Positions 8,050 to 15,240 of a stretch of 38,361 nt of DNA are shown piece after piece. The notes beneath the pieces were generated by a model. That model saw nothing but the letters and a program-made list of their open reading frames with translations. It was not told where the DNA came from and did not search any database. Position 1 is the stretch's first letter. Each line of letters begins with the position of its first letter. Made by a program: the position numbers and the translations under genes. Source of the DNA: Mucilaginibacter sp. (GTDB lineage: Bacteria; Bacteroidota; Bacteroidia; Sphingobacteriales; Sphingobacteriaceae); the NCBI GenBank assembly GCA_028288125.1, contig JAQBOH010000085.1, positions 1 to 38,361 of the forward strand, written 5' to 3'.

Positions 8050-8532
8050 TCAGTTCTTTTGGGTTTTTACTTTCTTTCCTGTGGAATCGGCATTATTGGA
8101 TTTTAATACCTGCTGATGCGGGATGCGATTAACCTCTGTTTCATGCTGTTGCATTAGTTTGTTCCGCCTGTCCGTTTCCCTTTGTATGAGATCTCCCTGG
8201 CTTTGCTTTAAGGTTTCTTTTTGTGGCACCGTCAGCACGGAGTCTATTTTCTGCCGGCGTTCTGCCATCAGCCGTTTCAGCACTCGTTGCTTATCTGCCG
8301 GTTTACGCGCCTGGTCTTTCATCAGGCGATCTATTTCGTCGTGCTTATACCCGTACGCCGCCTGTACCTGCTTCGCTTTTTCGTTACTGACACCCAAACG
8401 TTCAGCCAGCTTTTGCGTGACACTGTCCGGTATATTTTGATCTGGTTTATTCTGCGCCTTAAGCTGGATACTTATTGTCAGCATGACGATCACCATGCCA
8501 TACTTATAGCTGCCTGTTAGAATACTTTTCAT
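8050..8532 (-). CDS. Spy/CpxP-like helical periplasmic protein
   Basis: A 160-residue protein with a signal peptide (about 1-26, ending LKAQ). The rest is charged and predicted all-helical. It contains the pattern seen in the Spy/CpxP (LTxxQ) and related Bacteroidota families: RLGVSNEKAKQVQAAY (46-61) and RRQKIDSVLTVPQKETLKQ (92-110, with a VPQ in place of LTPEQ). The tail (130-160) is Lys/Asn/Gln-rich. Such proteins act as periplasmic chaperones or stress sensors. Its position between two RHS genes (32 nt after one, 5 nt before the next) suggests it helps export or folding of the RHS shell; that is inference. No enzyme residues are visible. Confidence 0.6.
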   Translation of the reverse strand: MKSILTGSYKYGMVIVMLTISIQLKAQNKPDQNIPDSVTQKLAERLGVSNEKAKQVQAAYGYKHDEIDRLMKDQARKPADKQRVLKRLMAERRQKIDSVLTVPQKETLKQSQGDLIQRETDRRNKLMQQHETEVNRIPHQQVLKSNNADSTGKKVKTQKN

Positions 8533-8564
8533 GAGATATATCTTTACTTTTATGTTTTTTCTTT

Positions 8565-11500
8565 TTATTCCGGAATATAATCACCGTTAGGGCCGGACAT
8601 CATTGAATAGCTCCAGTTGTAACTGGAATAATGGTAATTGCCATAATAATCGTAGTAGCTTGAATTGCTGGACAGCGTTATGTTGCCCAGGTAATAAGAA
8701 CTTGCCCCTGCGGATACTGTGTAATAATTATAATAGGGCGTATAATACGTTCCGTTGACGTCATCGTAGGTTTCGTACGTTTCCTGTACGGCAACGGTCA
8801 TTCCCTGGGTCAGCGTAAATGGGATGGTACAGGCGGGATCTTTATAAAACATAACATACACATCCCCGGTTTCTGCATCCGGGTTACCAGGGGTGTAATT
8901 GTAATTATTGACATTGATTTGTGCATACACGATTTGCGGCTGGTCTGCCTGAGGTACCATGCAGTTCGTTTGCTGGCCCGCATAGTTATAACAGAAAGCT
9001 TTGACGATATTGCCGTCATTATTCTTAATGATCCGCAGCCGCTGGAAATCGTCATACTCATAATAAGTCACCTGGCCTTTTGCATCCATCATACTGGTCA
9101 TACCGATAAGCGGGTCATAGGTGTACGTCGTCATCTGCGCTGTCACGGGGTAAAATCGGATATCGTCTACCTGGCCGTAGATTGGGCCGATCGGATATGT
9201 GCCGCCGCTTACCGTCACCACGCTGCTTTGCTGCGTCCAGGTACTGCCTGATTTTACCCAGTAACTCAACCTATAGCTGCCGTTATCCAAACCGCTCAGT
9301 GTCCTGCTGTAAGGCGTACCGCTGCCATTATAACTGTGACGGCCGCTTTTGCTGTCATTGTAAAAACCATTGCCGCCGCCCTCCTCAAAGCCTTCATAAA
9401 AAATATCATTTGCCGGAGCGTTCGTTACCTGCGCTACCGGGTACTGTTTGTTATAACCCCATTGATAAGACTGGTAAGCGCCGCCTGTTTTCTGTTGCTG
9501 AAGCAGATTTCCGTATGAATCATACTTGTTGAATGTTACCCTTGTTTCTGTGGGATTGGCCAAAATTTGCTGATCAACAGAGGCTGGTACCAATATTGCT
9601 GTATTTGCAAACCAGTCGGTATAGTTTGCTGTAATCAATGATTCCTGCGTACTGTTCGTTTTTTTTTGAACTTGAATGACGGGCGCTTTTATATTTCGGT
9701 TCAGCATTGTTTGATAGACATTTCCCGGAGCTGCAAAGTCGTGCGCATATTTTAACACATCGGTAAGCACCTCATTTTTACTGGAAGTGGTTTGTATCCG
9801 TGTGGGCAATAAATGCGTATTATCGTCATAAAAATAATTTTCGGTACTTACCAGTGTCTGGCCATTATCCAATTGGTTCGTGGTTGTGGCGGTATGCAAT
9901 CTCACCACGCCTGAAGGGTATGGGTAACTGGTAAAAGTAAAATCTTGTAGGGAGCCATAAGTTTGGGACATATACGCAGTGACAGATGACGGAGTCTGCG
10001 TTTCACCGCTGCCGGAAACAATTCTAAAGTTTTTTAATATTTTTAATTGGGTTTTAAATATCTGCAAATCCGTTGTATAAGTATAATTTTTTTCGGTGAC
10101 AACGGCAAAAGACGTTCCCCCGTTTACTGATTTTAGCGTAAGTTCATCATACAGGAAATTATTTTTCCAGTCATTGGAGATCATCACCGGGCCGACATCA
10201 ATCAGCGCTGCTACTGTATCTTGCACAAGGTTATAACTATAAATGACCTTACCATTTGCCTGGCCTCCCGATGAAGACAATTGATACTTTGACACCTTTG
10301 GATATAACACCGGACTCCCGCTTATTTGTGTAAAAGATGAAAGCGTATTTGAATGATAAATGTAAGAAGGAGGAGCATCATTGTAATGGCCAACTTCAGC
10401 AAGCCTGTTTCTGATTAAGGTCGACGTTGTGCCTAATAAGAAAGGATAGGTCATTAATTGTCCATATCCTTCCTCTGCACTTATCCCATACTTATATAAG
10501 TCTTCATTTATAAATGCGCCGTTACCATCATAATTCGTAATGCTTTTAACGCGTAAACCACCACCGATTTTTGCAACCTGGCTGTTATCGTATTGTTGCC
10601 AGTTGAGATTTAAACTCGCGAATACTGCCCCGTCCGGACTGGTGTTCGACGAAATATTGGCGGTGATCGTGTAAGTATGGCCGGGAATGAAATACAGGTT
10701 GTTGCTTGAATAGGTATTAAGATAGATTTTTGGTGAGCTATACGCCTGCAGGTGATTGGGGCTGTACAGGACCTGTTGCCCGCCAGTAGCCTGATCCGTT
10801 ATCGTAATCGAGGGCTGCGGAATTTGGGTAGTGTAATTAAAGCTGGAAAAACTATAGGTATAGTAAATATTAACATAGCCCTGGCAAGTAAAAGTTGTTG
10901 AATATGAGGTCAGCCCGTTGCCGCCGACCACGCCGCAGCTCAGGCCGTTTGAGATTAACGTGCTTGGATCCATATACTGGTGTGGTTCCATTACAAATAC
11001 AGATTTACCACCCGTTGGATATTGAATGGACTGGATGTTGCACGCATTCATGTACGCCGCATCCGGAGCCCGGTTGGCATTACCTACAGCATATGTTGTT
11101 TGCAAATAGTCAGTAACGTACTGTGTTGCCAGGAGCGATAGGTTGTTAAACTGACCATTATTAAAGCCCCACATGTCTTGTCCTGTAGACTCCCTTGAAG
11201 TCATCAGCGTGGGGTCATAGGTCATAGTATAGTAATACGGGCTGCCGGCAGCCCCGTTAGGAGGGAAAAAACCAACGGCGTCCAATCTTAAACGGTAATT
11301 TCTCTCGTCATTATCGCTGTATGGATACTGAAGACTCCTGGTGGAATTATTAATAAAATAAGATTGGTTCAGTTTAACTGTTTTTATGGCCTGTAAAGTT
11401 CCGTTTACATCGGCGTAAACATCGATTTCACTAACCCTTTTCTCGCCGCTCCGATCCAACCGGTCGGTGGCGTTTACAAACGTTACTTTACCACCACGCC

Positions 11501-12371
11501 ATACTATTGAACTTAAAAACCTTTCTGTAGGATGCGAAATACTGGTAGTATTAGTTGAAAGCAACGTATTGGTTGCTGAAAATCCGTATCCGGAACTGTT
11601 ATTTGGCGTGTTAATAAAACTCGCCACATCATCATGCAGAAACTCGCCGCCTGTACCGAGGTCGTAATTAAAGGTCACTATATCGTTTTGATTCTGATCA
11701 ATGATTTTCGACAAACGCCAGGAACTAATATATGTAATGGGTACACCTAAATCAGTAACCGTTTCCGGCAGGTCAAAAACATAAACAATCCCATTGGCAT
11801 CGGTAATTTGAAAACTCGATTGGGAATTATTTATAAATTGTATTTTATTGTCTGTTAAAGGTATCTGGAATACTGACTGATCTTTATTAAAGACAAATTT
11901 GCCTGATTGCCCTGGAATTGAATAGGAAAAATTATCGGGTTCAAAGTCGGAATTCGGATTGTAAAGATATTGGTAATAGGTGCCAGGGTTATTAAGGATG
12001 TCCGTTTCAGCAGGCGCGGACAAATAACCCCCGTCTTCATCAGGTCTACCGATCATATTCCTTGAAAGTATGCCCCCTGCGTTTAACGCCCACCCCAGCC
12101 CCACGCTTGATGGAATGTCATTTACCTTTACGCCGCCGGCATGGTAATCTAAAGAAATAGGAACAGTTATTTTTCCTATTTTGATCTCGTATATCGGTAT
12201 CGAGATATTTGGAATGCCGGTACTGTAACCGACCGGGATATTTCCGAATTTTCCTAAAATAGCGGCATCCGGGGAAGTGGGCCTAACGGGCAGCAGGTTT
12301 GTTGTAGGCTGTTGGCCGAATGCAAAAAAACATATAATGAGCAAAAAAGCAGTAACAGAAAGCTTATTCAT
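8565..12371 (-). CDS. RHS/YD-repeat-related secreted protein lacking the RHS core
   Basis: A 1268-residue protein with a signal peptide (1-19, ending FAFGQ). Its N-terminal region is typical of large Bacteroidota RHS relatives: GNIPVGYSTGIPNISIPIY, ISLDYHAGG, and SSVGLGWALNAGG (to about residue 105). A long beta-rich middle follows. A jelly-roll-like segment at about 990-1080 (FYEGFEEGGG...VDDIRFYP) resembles carbohydrate-binding or concanavalin-like insertions. YD repeats are few (TTYTYDPLIGMTSMMDAKGQ, YYEYDDFQRLRIIKN). The C-terminus (about 1155-1268) has a YKDPACTIPF element like DUF5977 and a Tyr-rich end. The DHLGNTR and ARFYDP core motifs are absent, so it carries no recognisable toxin tip. 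As first gene of the unit it may be a surface partner of the second RHS protein; the role is unknown. Confidence 0.8.
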   Translation of the reverse strand: MNKLSVTAFLLIICFFAFGQQPTTNLLPVRPTSPDAAILGKFGNIPVGYSTGIPNISIPIYEIKIGKITVPISLDYHAGGVKVNDIPSSVGLGWALNAGGILSRNMIGRPDEDGGYLSAPAETDILNNPGTYYQYLYNPNSDFEPDNFSYSIPGQSGKFVFNKDQSVFQIPLTDNKIQFINNSQSSFQITDANGIVYVFDLPETVTDLGVPITYISSWRLSKIIDQNQNDIVTFNYDLGTGGEFLHDDVASFINTPNNSSGYGFSATNTLLSTNTTSISHPTERFLSSIVWRGGKVTFVNATDRLDRSGEKRVSEIDVYADVNGTLQAIKTVKLNQSYFINNSTRSLQYPYSDNDERNYRLRLDAVGFFPPNGAAGSPYYYTMTYDPTLMTSRESTGQDMWGFNNGQFNNLSLLATQYVTDYLQTTYAVGNANRAPDAAYMNACNIQSIQYPTGGKSVFVMEPHQYMDPSTLISNGLSCGVVGGNGLTSYSTTFTCQGYVNIYYTYSFSSFNYTTQIPQPSITITDQATGGQQVLYSPNHLQAYSSPKIYLNTYSSNNLYFIPGHTYTITANISSNTSPDGAVFASLNLNWQQYDNSQVAKIGGGLRVKSITNYDGNGAFINEDLYKYGISAEEGYGQLMTYPFLLGTTSTLIRNRLAEVGHYNDAPPSYIYHSNTLSSFTQISGSPVLYPKVSKYQLSSSGGQANGKVIYSYNLVQDTVAALIDVGPVMISNDWKNNFLYDELTLKSVNGGTSFAVVTEKNYTYTTDLQIFKTQLKILKNFRIVSGSGETQTPSSVTAYMSQTYGSLQDFTFTSYPYPSGVVRLHTATTTNQLDNGQTLVSTENYFYDDNTHLLPTRIQTTSSKNEVLTDVLKYAHDFAAPGNVYQTMLNRNIKAPVIQVQKKTNSTQESLITANYTDWFANTAILVPASVDQQILANPTETRVTFNKYDSYGNLLQQQKTGGAYQSYQWGYNKQYPVAQVTNAPANDIFYEGFEEGGGNGFYNDSKSGRHSYNGSGTPYSRTLSGLDNGSYRLSYWVKSGSTWTQQSSVVTVSGGTYPIGPIYGQVDDIRFYPVTAQMTTYTYDPLIGMTSMMDAKGQVTYYEYDDFQRLRIIKNNDGNIVKAFCYNYAGQQTNCMVPQADQPQIVYAQINVNNYNYTPGNPDAETGDVYVMFYKDPACTIPFTLTQGMTVAVQETYETYDDVNGTYYTPYYNYYTVSAGASSYYLGNITLSSNSSYYDYYGNYHYSSYNWSYSMMSGPNGDYIPE

Positions 12372-12769
12372 TGTAATTTATTTAATTTTTATTAGAGAGA
12401 GCTGAATGAGTGTTCCGGTTTGATATCCGGCTGTTCCTGATGAACCTCCGCGATATTTCAAGTCATAAGAATGCCATGTTTAACGGTATCGCTGTCATCC
12501 GGGGATGCGCTTCGCTAAACTAACCAGGGCGTAATAAATGCCGGAAACGGGAATTAGCCCAGTTCTTTGATTAAGTGATGATTTGTTTGCAGGGAAATGT
12601 TCATTTTTGGGTTTTGGTTTAGGTTTTAATTGTGACGAAATGGTAAACCTAATCTAAAAGTTAAATTTGATAAATAAAAGTTGAGGTTTGTAACATTCGT
12701 GTTACGTAAATAAGGTTGCATAAATTGGCCTTACAATACACTTTAGCGGTTTTCCGGTGAACTGCTGCC

Positions 12770-12855
12770 ACAACAAAGCCCCCTCACACTCGCTGTTCGG
12801 GGGCTTAACCTAAACCTTATCACAATAAGCAGGCATGAACGCCTGCAAATGAATA
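12770..12855 (-). ncRNA. Candidate structured small RNA (three consecutive hairpins)
   Basis: Reading the minus strand, a TATATTTG box (12861-12868) matches the Bacteroidota -7 consensus TAnnTTTG. It is followed about 15 nt later by hairpin 1 (GCAGGC, 6-nt loop, GCCTGC; 12846-12829). Hairpin 2 (CTTAT-TGTG-ATAAG; 12829-12816) overlaps it by one base. Hairpin 3 (AAGCCCCC, 15-nt loop, GGGGGCTT; 12806-12776) is followed by TTTGTTG, a weak U-rich tail. The transcript would be about 85 nt and end about 400 nt before the RHS operon. No -33 TTG stands at the expected spacing, which lowers confidence. It matches no RNA family known to me. Confidence 0.35.
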
Positions 12856-12860
12856 AGTTA

Positions 12861-12868
12861 CAAATATA
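12861..12868 (-). promoter_or_regulatory. -7 box (TATATTTG) for the candidate small RNA or RHS operon leader
   Basis: A perfect TAnnTTTG on the minus strand. The first transcribed base would be near 12855, just before the three-hairpin region. No TTG lies 19-21 nt upstream; the nearest similar triplet is TTA at 12893-12891. Confidence 0.3.
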
Positions 12869-13307
12869 ATCAACCTTTTGGAATGACAGTTAACGAATAA
12901 GCCAATAGCGACGACATTGTTACTTATTATGCAACAAACCACCCTTCCGTTTCCCAGATTTTCTTACGAACGGTTTTTTTTGTATCCTGTCCTTCCGGTG
13001 GATATTCCGTGAGGCTTGACCAGGCTATTCCGTGCGCTTTGGAGCACCGGGTTGTGTAGGCAATTAAGAAAATCGCAATTAATAATCAATAATTTAATAT
13101 GGTCAAAGTGTTACGGAATTAACTGTTTGCTAAATGTACCGTTCCGCATTTTATCTGCGAAAATTTCTTCAAGCAAACGCCGCAGGTCGGGCTCTGCTTC
13201 GCACGACGTTGCAATATTTACAATGCTTTCGGGCCTTGGTCCGCCAGAGAGGCGCCCCAATTTGCGTCGTAAATTTGTGTCTCATAGCCATTCACAATGC
13301 TAATAAA

Positions 13308-13447
13308 AGAGCAATATACTGCACTTTCTACCTAATTCGCTTACAATGTCAACATTTTAACTTAAAAAGTGCAACTAAATGCACTTTTTATTGCTTTTAT
13401 CACTATCGATATTTATATTTGCATTAAATAGAGCAACATAATGCACT
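13308..13447 (+). promoter_or_regulatory. Three HipB-type operators, consensus AGWGCA-N6-TGCACT
   Basis: Three copies of the same interrupted palindrome lie at 13308-13325 (AGAGCA-ATATAC-TGCACT), 13368-13385 (AGTGCA-ACTAAA-TGCACT, a perfect palindrome that extends to AAAAAGTGCA/TGCACTTTTT) and 13430-13447 (AGAGCA-ACATAA-TGCACT). Their starts are 60 and 62 bp apart, close to whole helical turns, so proteins bound at all three face the same side. The third copy covers the predicted transcription start and the hipB start codon, and the second abuts the -33 element. This is the arrangement expected for cooperative autorepression by HipB with the HipBST complex. The sites are seen directly; the binding protein is inferred. 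Confidence 0.8.
13391..13421 (+). promoter_or_regulatory. Promoter of the hipBST operon
   Basis: TTG at 13391-13393, a 20-nt spacer and TATATTTG at 13414-13421 match the Bacteroidota consensus TTG-N19-21-TAnnTTTG. The start site would be near 13428, giving a leader of only about 13 nt before the hipB ATG at 13441. The element lies between operator copies 2 and 3. Confidence 0.75.
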
Positions 13448-13656
13448 TTAAACAGCTTGTTAAGATGGTAAAGGAGCGGCGGGAGTCACTCCAGGTGACA
13501 CAGGAAACGCTGGCAGAATTGTCGGGGGTGGGACTGAGAACCGTTAAGCAGTTCGAAAGCGGCAAAGGAAATCCAACCCTCATCACGCTGCAAAAACTCG
13601 GAGATGCACTGGGCCTGGAAATAACCATGAAAGTAAAGACCAAATCCAATAATTGA
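13441..13656 (+). CDS. hipB: HipB-like XRE antitoxin and operon repressor
   Basis: A 71-residue protein made almost entirely of an XRE helix-turn-helix (about 3-65): a VTQETLAELSGVGLRTVKQF recognition unit, then ESGKGNPTLITLQKLGDALG. This matches HipB antitoxins, which bind palindromes such as those found at 13308-13447 and contact the kinase. The short tail TMKVKTKSNN resembles the C-terminal extension that in other HipB proteins reaches into the toxin. The stop TGA at 13654-13656 overlaps the ATG of the next gene by one base (TGATG), so translation is coupled. The first codons themselves lie inside the third operator, which makes autorepression likely. Confidence 0.9.
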   Translation: MHFKQLVKMVKERRESLQVTQETLAELSGVGLRTVKQFESGKGNPTLITLQKLGDALGLEITMKVKTKSNN

Positions 13657-13985
13657 TGAGGACGGCAAAGGTACTATTTAAAGATGAAGAAGCGGGAACC
13701 TTGACCCAGCATGACGATGGCTCGTTTTCCTTCGCGTATGACCCTTCATGGTTGGATGATACCGGCAAAGCGGCCATAAGCCTTACTTTGCCCAAAAGGC
13801 ACCAGGCATACCATTCCGAATTTCTCTTTCCATTCTTTTATAATATGTTGCCGGAAGGCTCCAATAAGCAGGTCGTATGCAAACTCAACCGCCTGGACCG
13901 TGACGACTATTTTGGTTTATTGATCACCATTGCAAAAAATGACACCATCGGCGCGGTAACCATCCATAAAATTGAAAACGAATGA
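13656..13985 (+). CDS. hipS: HipS-like small subunit (HipA N-subdomain 1 family), probable antitoxin
   Basis: I start at ATG 13656-13658 (109 aa) rather than the preceding TTG, because it forms a TGATG overlap with hipB. The sequence (VLFKDEEAGTLTQ, FSFAYDPSWL, AISLTLPKR, LFPFFYNMLPEGSN) is the N-subdomain 1 that in E. coli HipA is fused to the kinase. Here it is a separate protein, as in HipBST systems, where HipS is known to neutralise the kinase HipT. The length is close to that of HipS (about 107 aa as I recall). Its stop overlaps the next ATG by 4 bp (ATGA). It could be mistaken for a broken hipA, but the clean overlaps and separate starts argue for a true three-gene system. Confidence 0.85.
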   Translation: MRTAKVLFKDEEAGTLTQHDDGSFSFAYDPSWLDDTGKAAISLTLPKRHQAYHSEFLFPFFYNMLPEGSNKQVVCKLNRLDRDDYFGLLITIAKNDTIGAVTIHKIENE

Positions 13986-14968
13986 GCATACCAGAAATTA
14001 AATATTGCCCCGGAACATTAGCGCCTGGTTACGATACCTATAGCCGTACTTGCCTCATCCGCGTTTTCGATGGCAAAAAGGTCAGCCACATTCTCCCTTA
14101 TGAATCACCTGCTTCTAACCCGGAAACGGATGAATTATTTGAAGAAAACAGGAGACGGATGTCCATCTCAGGCGTACAGGAAAAATTCTCTGTCCTGCTG
14201 GAAAAGAACAAACTAAGGTTGATCAACGAAGGCGAGCGCGGAAGATATATTCTTAAACCGATCCCAAATGCCGGCAAGAAACCGGATCAGATGCCGGCAA
14301 ATGAGCATGTAACCATGCAGATCGCCCGCCAGGTCTACGGCATAGAAACCGCCGAGAATGCAATGATCTTTTTTAGCAATGGCGCGCCGGCCTATATTAC
14401 CAAGCGGTTTGATGTTAAGCCTGATGGAAGCAAACTGGCACAGGATGATTTTGCTTCGCTGGCAGGAAGAACACCTCAAACCCACGGCGAACACTACAAA
14501 TACGAAGGGAACTATCTTGAGCTTTTCCAGTTGATGGAAAAATTCGTCCCGGCATATAAACTCGAAGCGCCTAAACTATTGAAACTGCTAATCTTCAATT
14601 ATCTGTTCTCGAATGGCGATGCGCACTTTAAGAATTTTTCATTGCTGGAAACACCCCTGGGTGATTACCGCCTCAGCCCCGCTTATGATTTATTGAATAG
14701 CCACGTGCACATTAACGACCACGATTTTGCGCTCGATAACGGGTTGTTACCAAAAAACATAGCACAAGGTAAATTAAGCTACCAATTTAGCGTGTTGGCC
14801 GAAAAAGCAGGGATCGCGCAAAAAGTATTTGCTGAAATGATGGAACTCATGCTTTCACAATCTGAGGCGGTGGAGCGTTTTACATTTTCGTCGTTCCTGG
14901 ACGAGACCACACAACAGCACTACTGGCAGTCCTATCAGACCCGGCTCAAACAATTGCAGAAAAAATGA
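13982..14968 (+). CDS. hipT: HipT-like serine/threonine kinase toxin
   Basis: A 328-residue HipA-family kinase lacking the N-subdomain 1. Residues 61-63 read Ser-Ile-Ser in MSISGVQEKFSVLL, the Gly-rich loop of the family; the corresponding pair of serines is the autophosphorylation site in E. coli HipT. The ATP-binding lysine is in YILKP (Lys92), with NEH (107-109) and KRFD (141-144). The catalytic loop is NGDAHFKNFS (Asp213, Asn218) and the metal-binding Asp is in SPAYDLLNS (Asp236), so the active site looks intact. HipA targets glutamyl-tRNA synthetase and HipT tryptophanyl-tRNA synthetase; the target here is unknown. It is the last gene of the operon. No terminator is visible before the downstream HTH remnant. 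Confidence 0.9.
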   Translation: MSIPEIKYCPGTLAPGYDTYSRTCLIRVFDGKKVSHILPYESPASNPETDELFEENRRRMSISGVQEKFSVLLEKNKLRLINEGERGRYILKPIPNAGKKPDQMPANEHVTMQIARQVYGIETAENAMIFFSNGAPAYITKRFDVKPDGSKLAQDDFASLAGRTPQTHGEHYKYEGNYLELFQLMEKFVPAYKLEAPKLLKLLIFNYLFSNGDAHFKNFSLLETPLGDYRLSPAYDLLNSHVHINDHDFALDNGLLPKNIAQGKLSYQFSVLAEKAGIAQKVFAEMMELMLSQSEAVERFTFSSFLDETTQQHYWQSYQTRLKQLQKK

Positions 14969-14989
14969 CTAAGTCAAGATAAAGAATTA

Positions 14990-15240
14990 ATGACAAAACT
15001 GGGTCTATTTTTAACTAAAAGATCTGTAAATAAATTAGAAGTTGCCCGACGTACCCGTATAAGTAAGACCAGAATAACTCAGCTGTCAAATAATGCTAAA
15101 ACCCAATTAACCACCGAAGAGGTTTACAAAATTGCGTTGTTCATTAGTATTAAGCCTGTGATTTATTAATGAAAGTTTACGGAGATATAACAGGGTATAA
15201 ACCGGCCTACGGTCAATGTGTATTTCTATTTTATTTGTGA
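14990..15240 (+). pseudogene. Small HTH (XRE-like) regulator gene with 3' frameshift, copy 2
   Basis: ATG at 14990 encodes MTKLGLFLTKRSVNKLEVAR, then RTRISKTRITQLSNNAKTQL and TTEEVYKIALFISIKPVIY, with a stop at 15167-15169 (59 aa). Compared with the copy at 2158-2378, one C is missing at about 15155 (AAGCCTG against AAGCCCTG). Restoring it gives KPCDLLMKVYGDI... to 15240. The HTH core (VARRTRISKTRITQLSNN) is intact, so a shortened but DNA-binding product is possible. This family of about 70-residue XRE proteins is, as I recall, common in Sphingobacteriaceae. It sits between the converging hipT and SDR genes. Confidence 0.6.

Larger units (their letters stand above)
12372..13307. other. Intergenic region of about 0.9 kb between the divergent RHS and HipBST operons
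   Basis: No convincing gene. It holds a 6-bp inverted repeat GTAACA-TTCG-TGTTAC (12690-12705) and the three-hairpin candidate small RNA (12770-12855, minus). A GC-richer block lies around 13150-13290. In that block the minus strand is open from 13281 to a TAA at 13111-13113 (reads ...PDLRRLLEEIFADKMRNGTF... near its end) but lacks a plausible start, so it may be a gene remnant or chance. The plus-strand open frames at 13016-13427 are low-complexity or unlike proteins. No clear promoter for the RHS operon was found. Confidence 0.5.

Noticed and set aside
12690-12705. GTAACA-TTCG-TGTTAC inverted repeat as an operator of the RHS operon
   Set aside because: A single copy more than 300 bp from the gene with no promoter element at a sensible distance; it may be a chance stem.
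13016-13427. Two plus-strand open frames of about 95 codons before hipB
   Set aside because: No RBS, no domain, unlike neighbouring protein composition, and the second runs through operators 1 and 2.
13656-14968. Reading hipS and hipT as one hipA gene broken by a frameshift
   Set aside because: Both have proper starts and 1-bp and 4-bp overlaps, and the three-gene order equals that of known HipBST systems.
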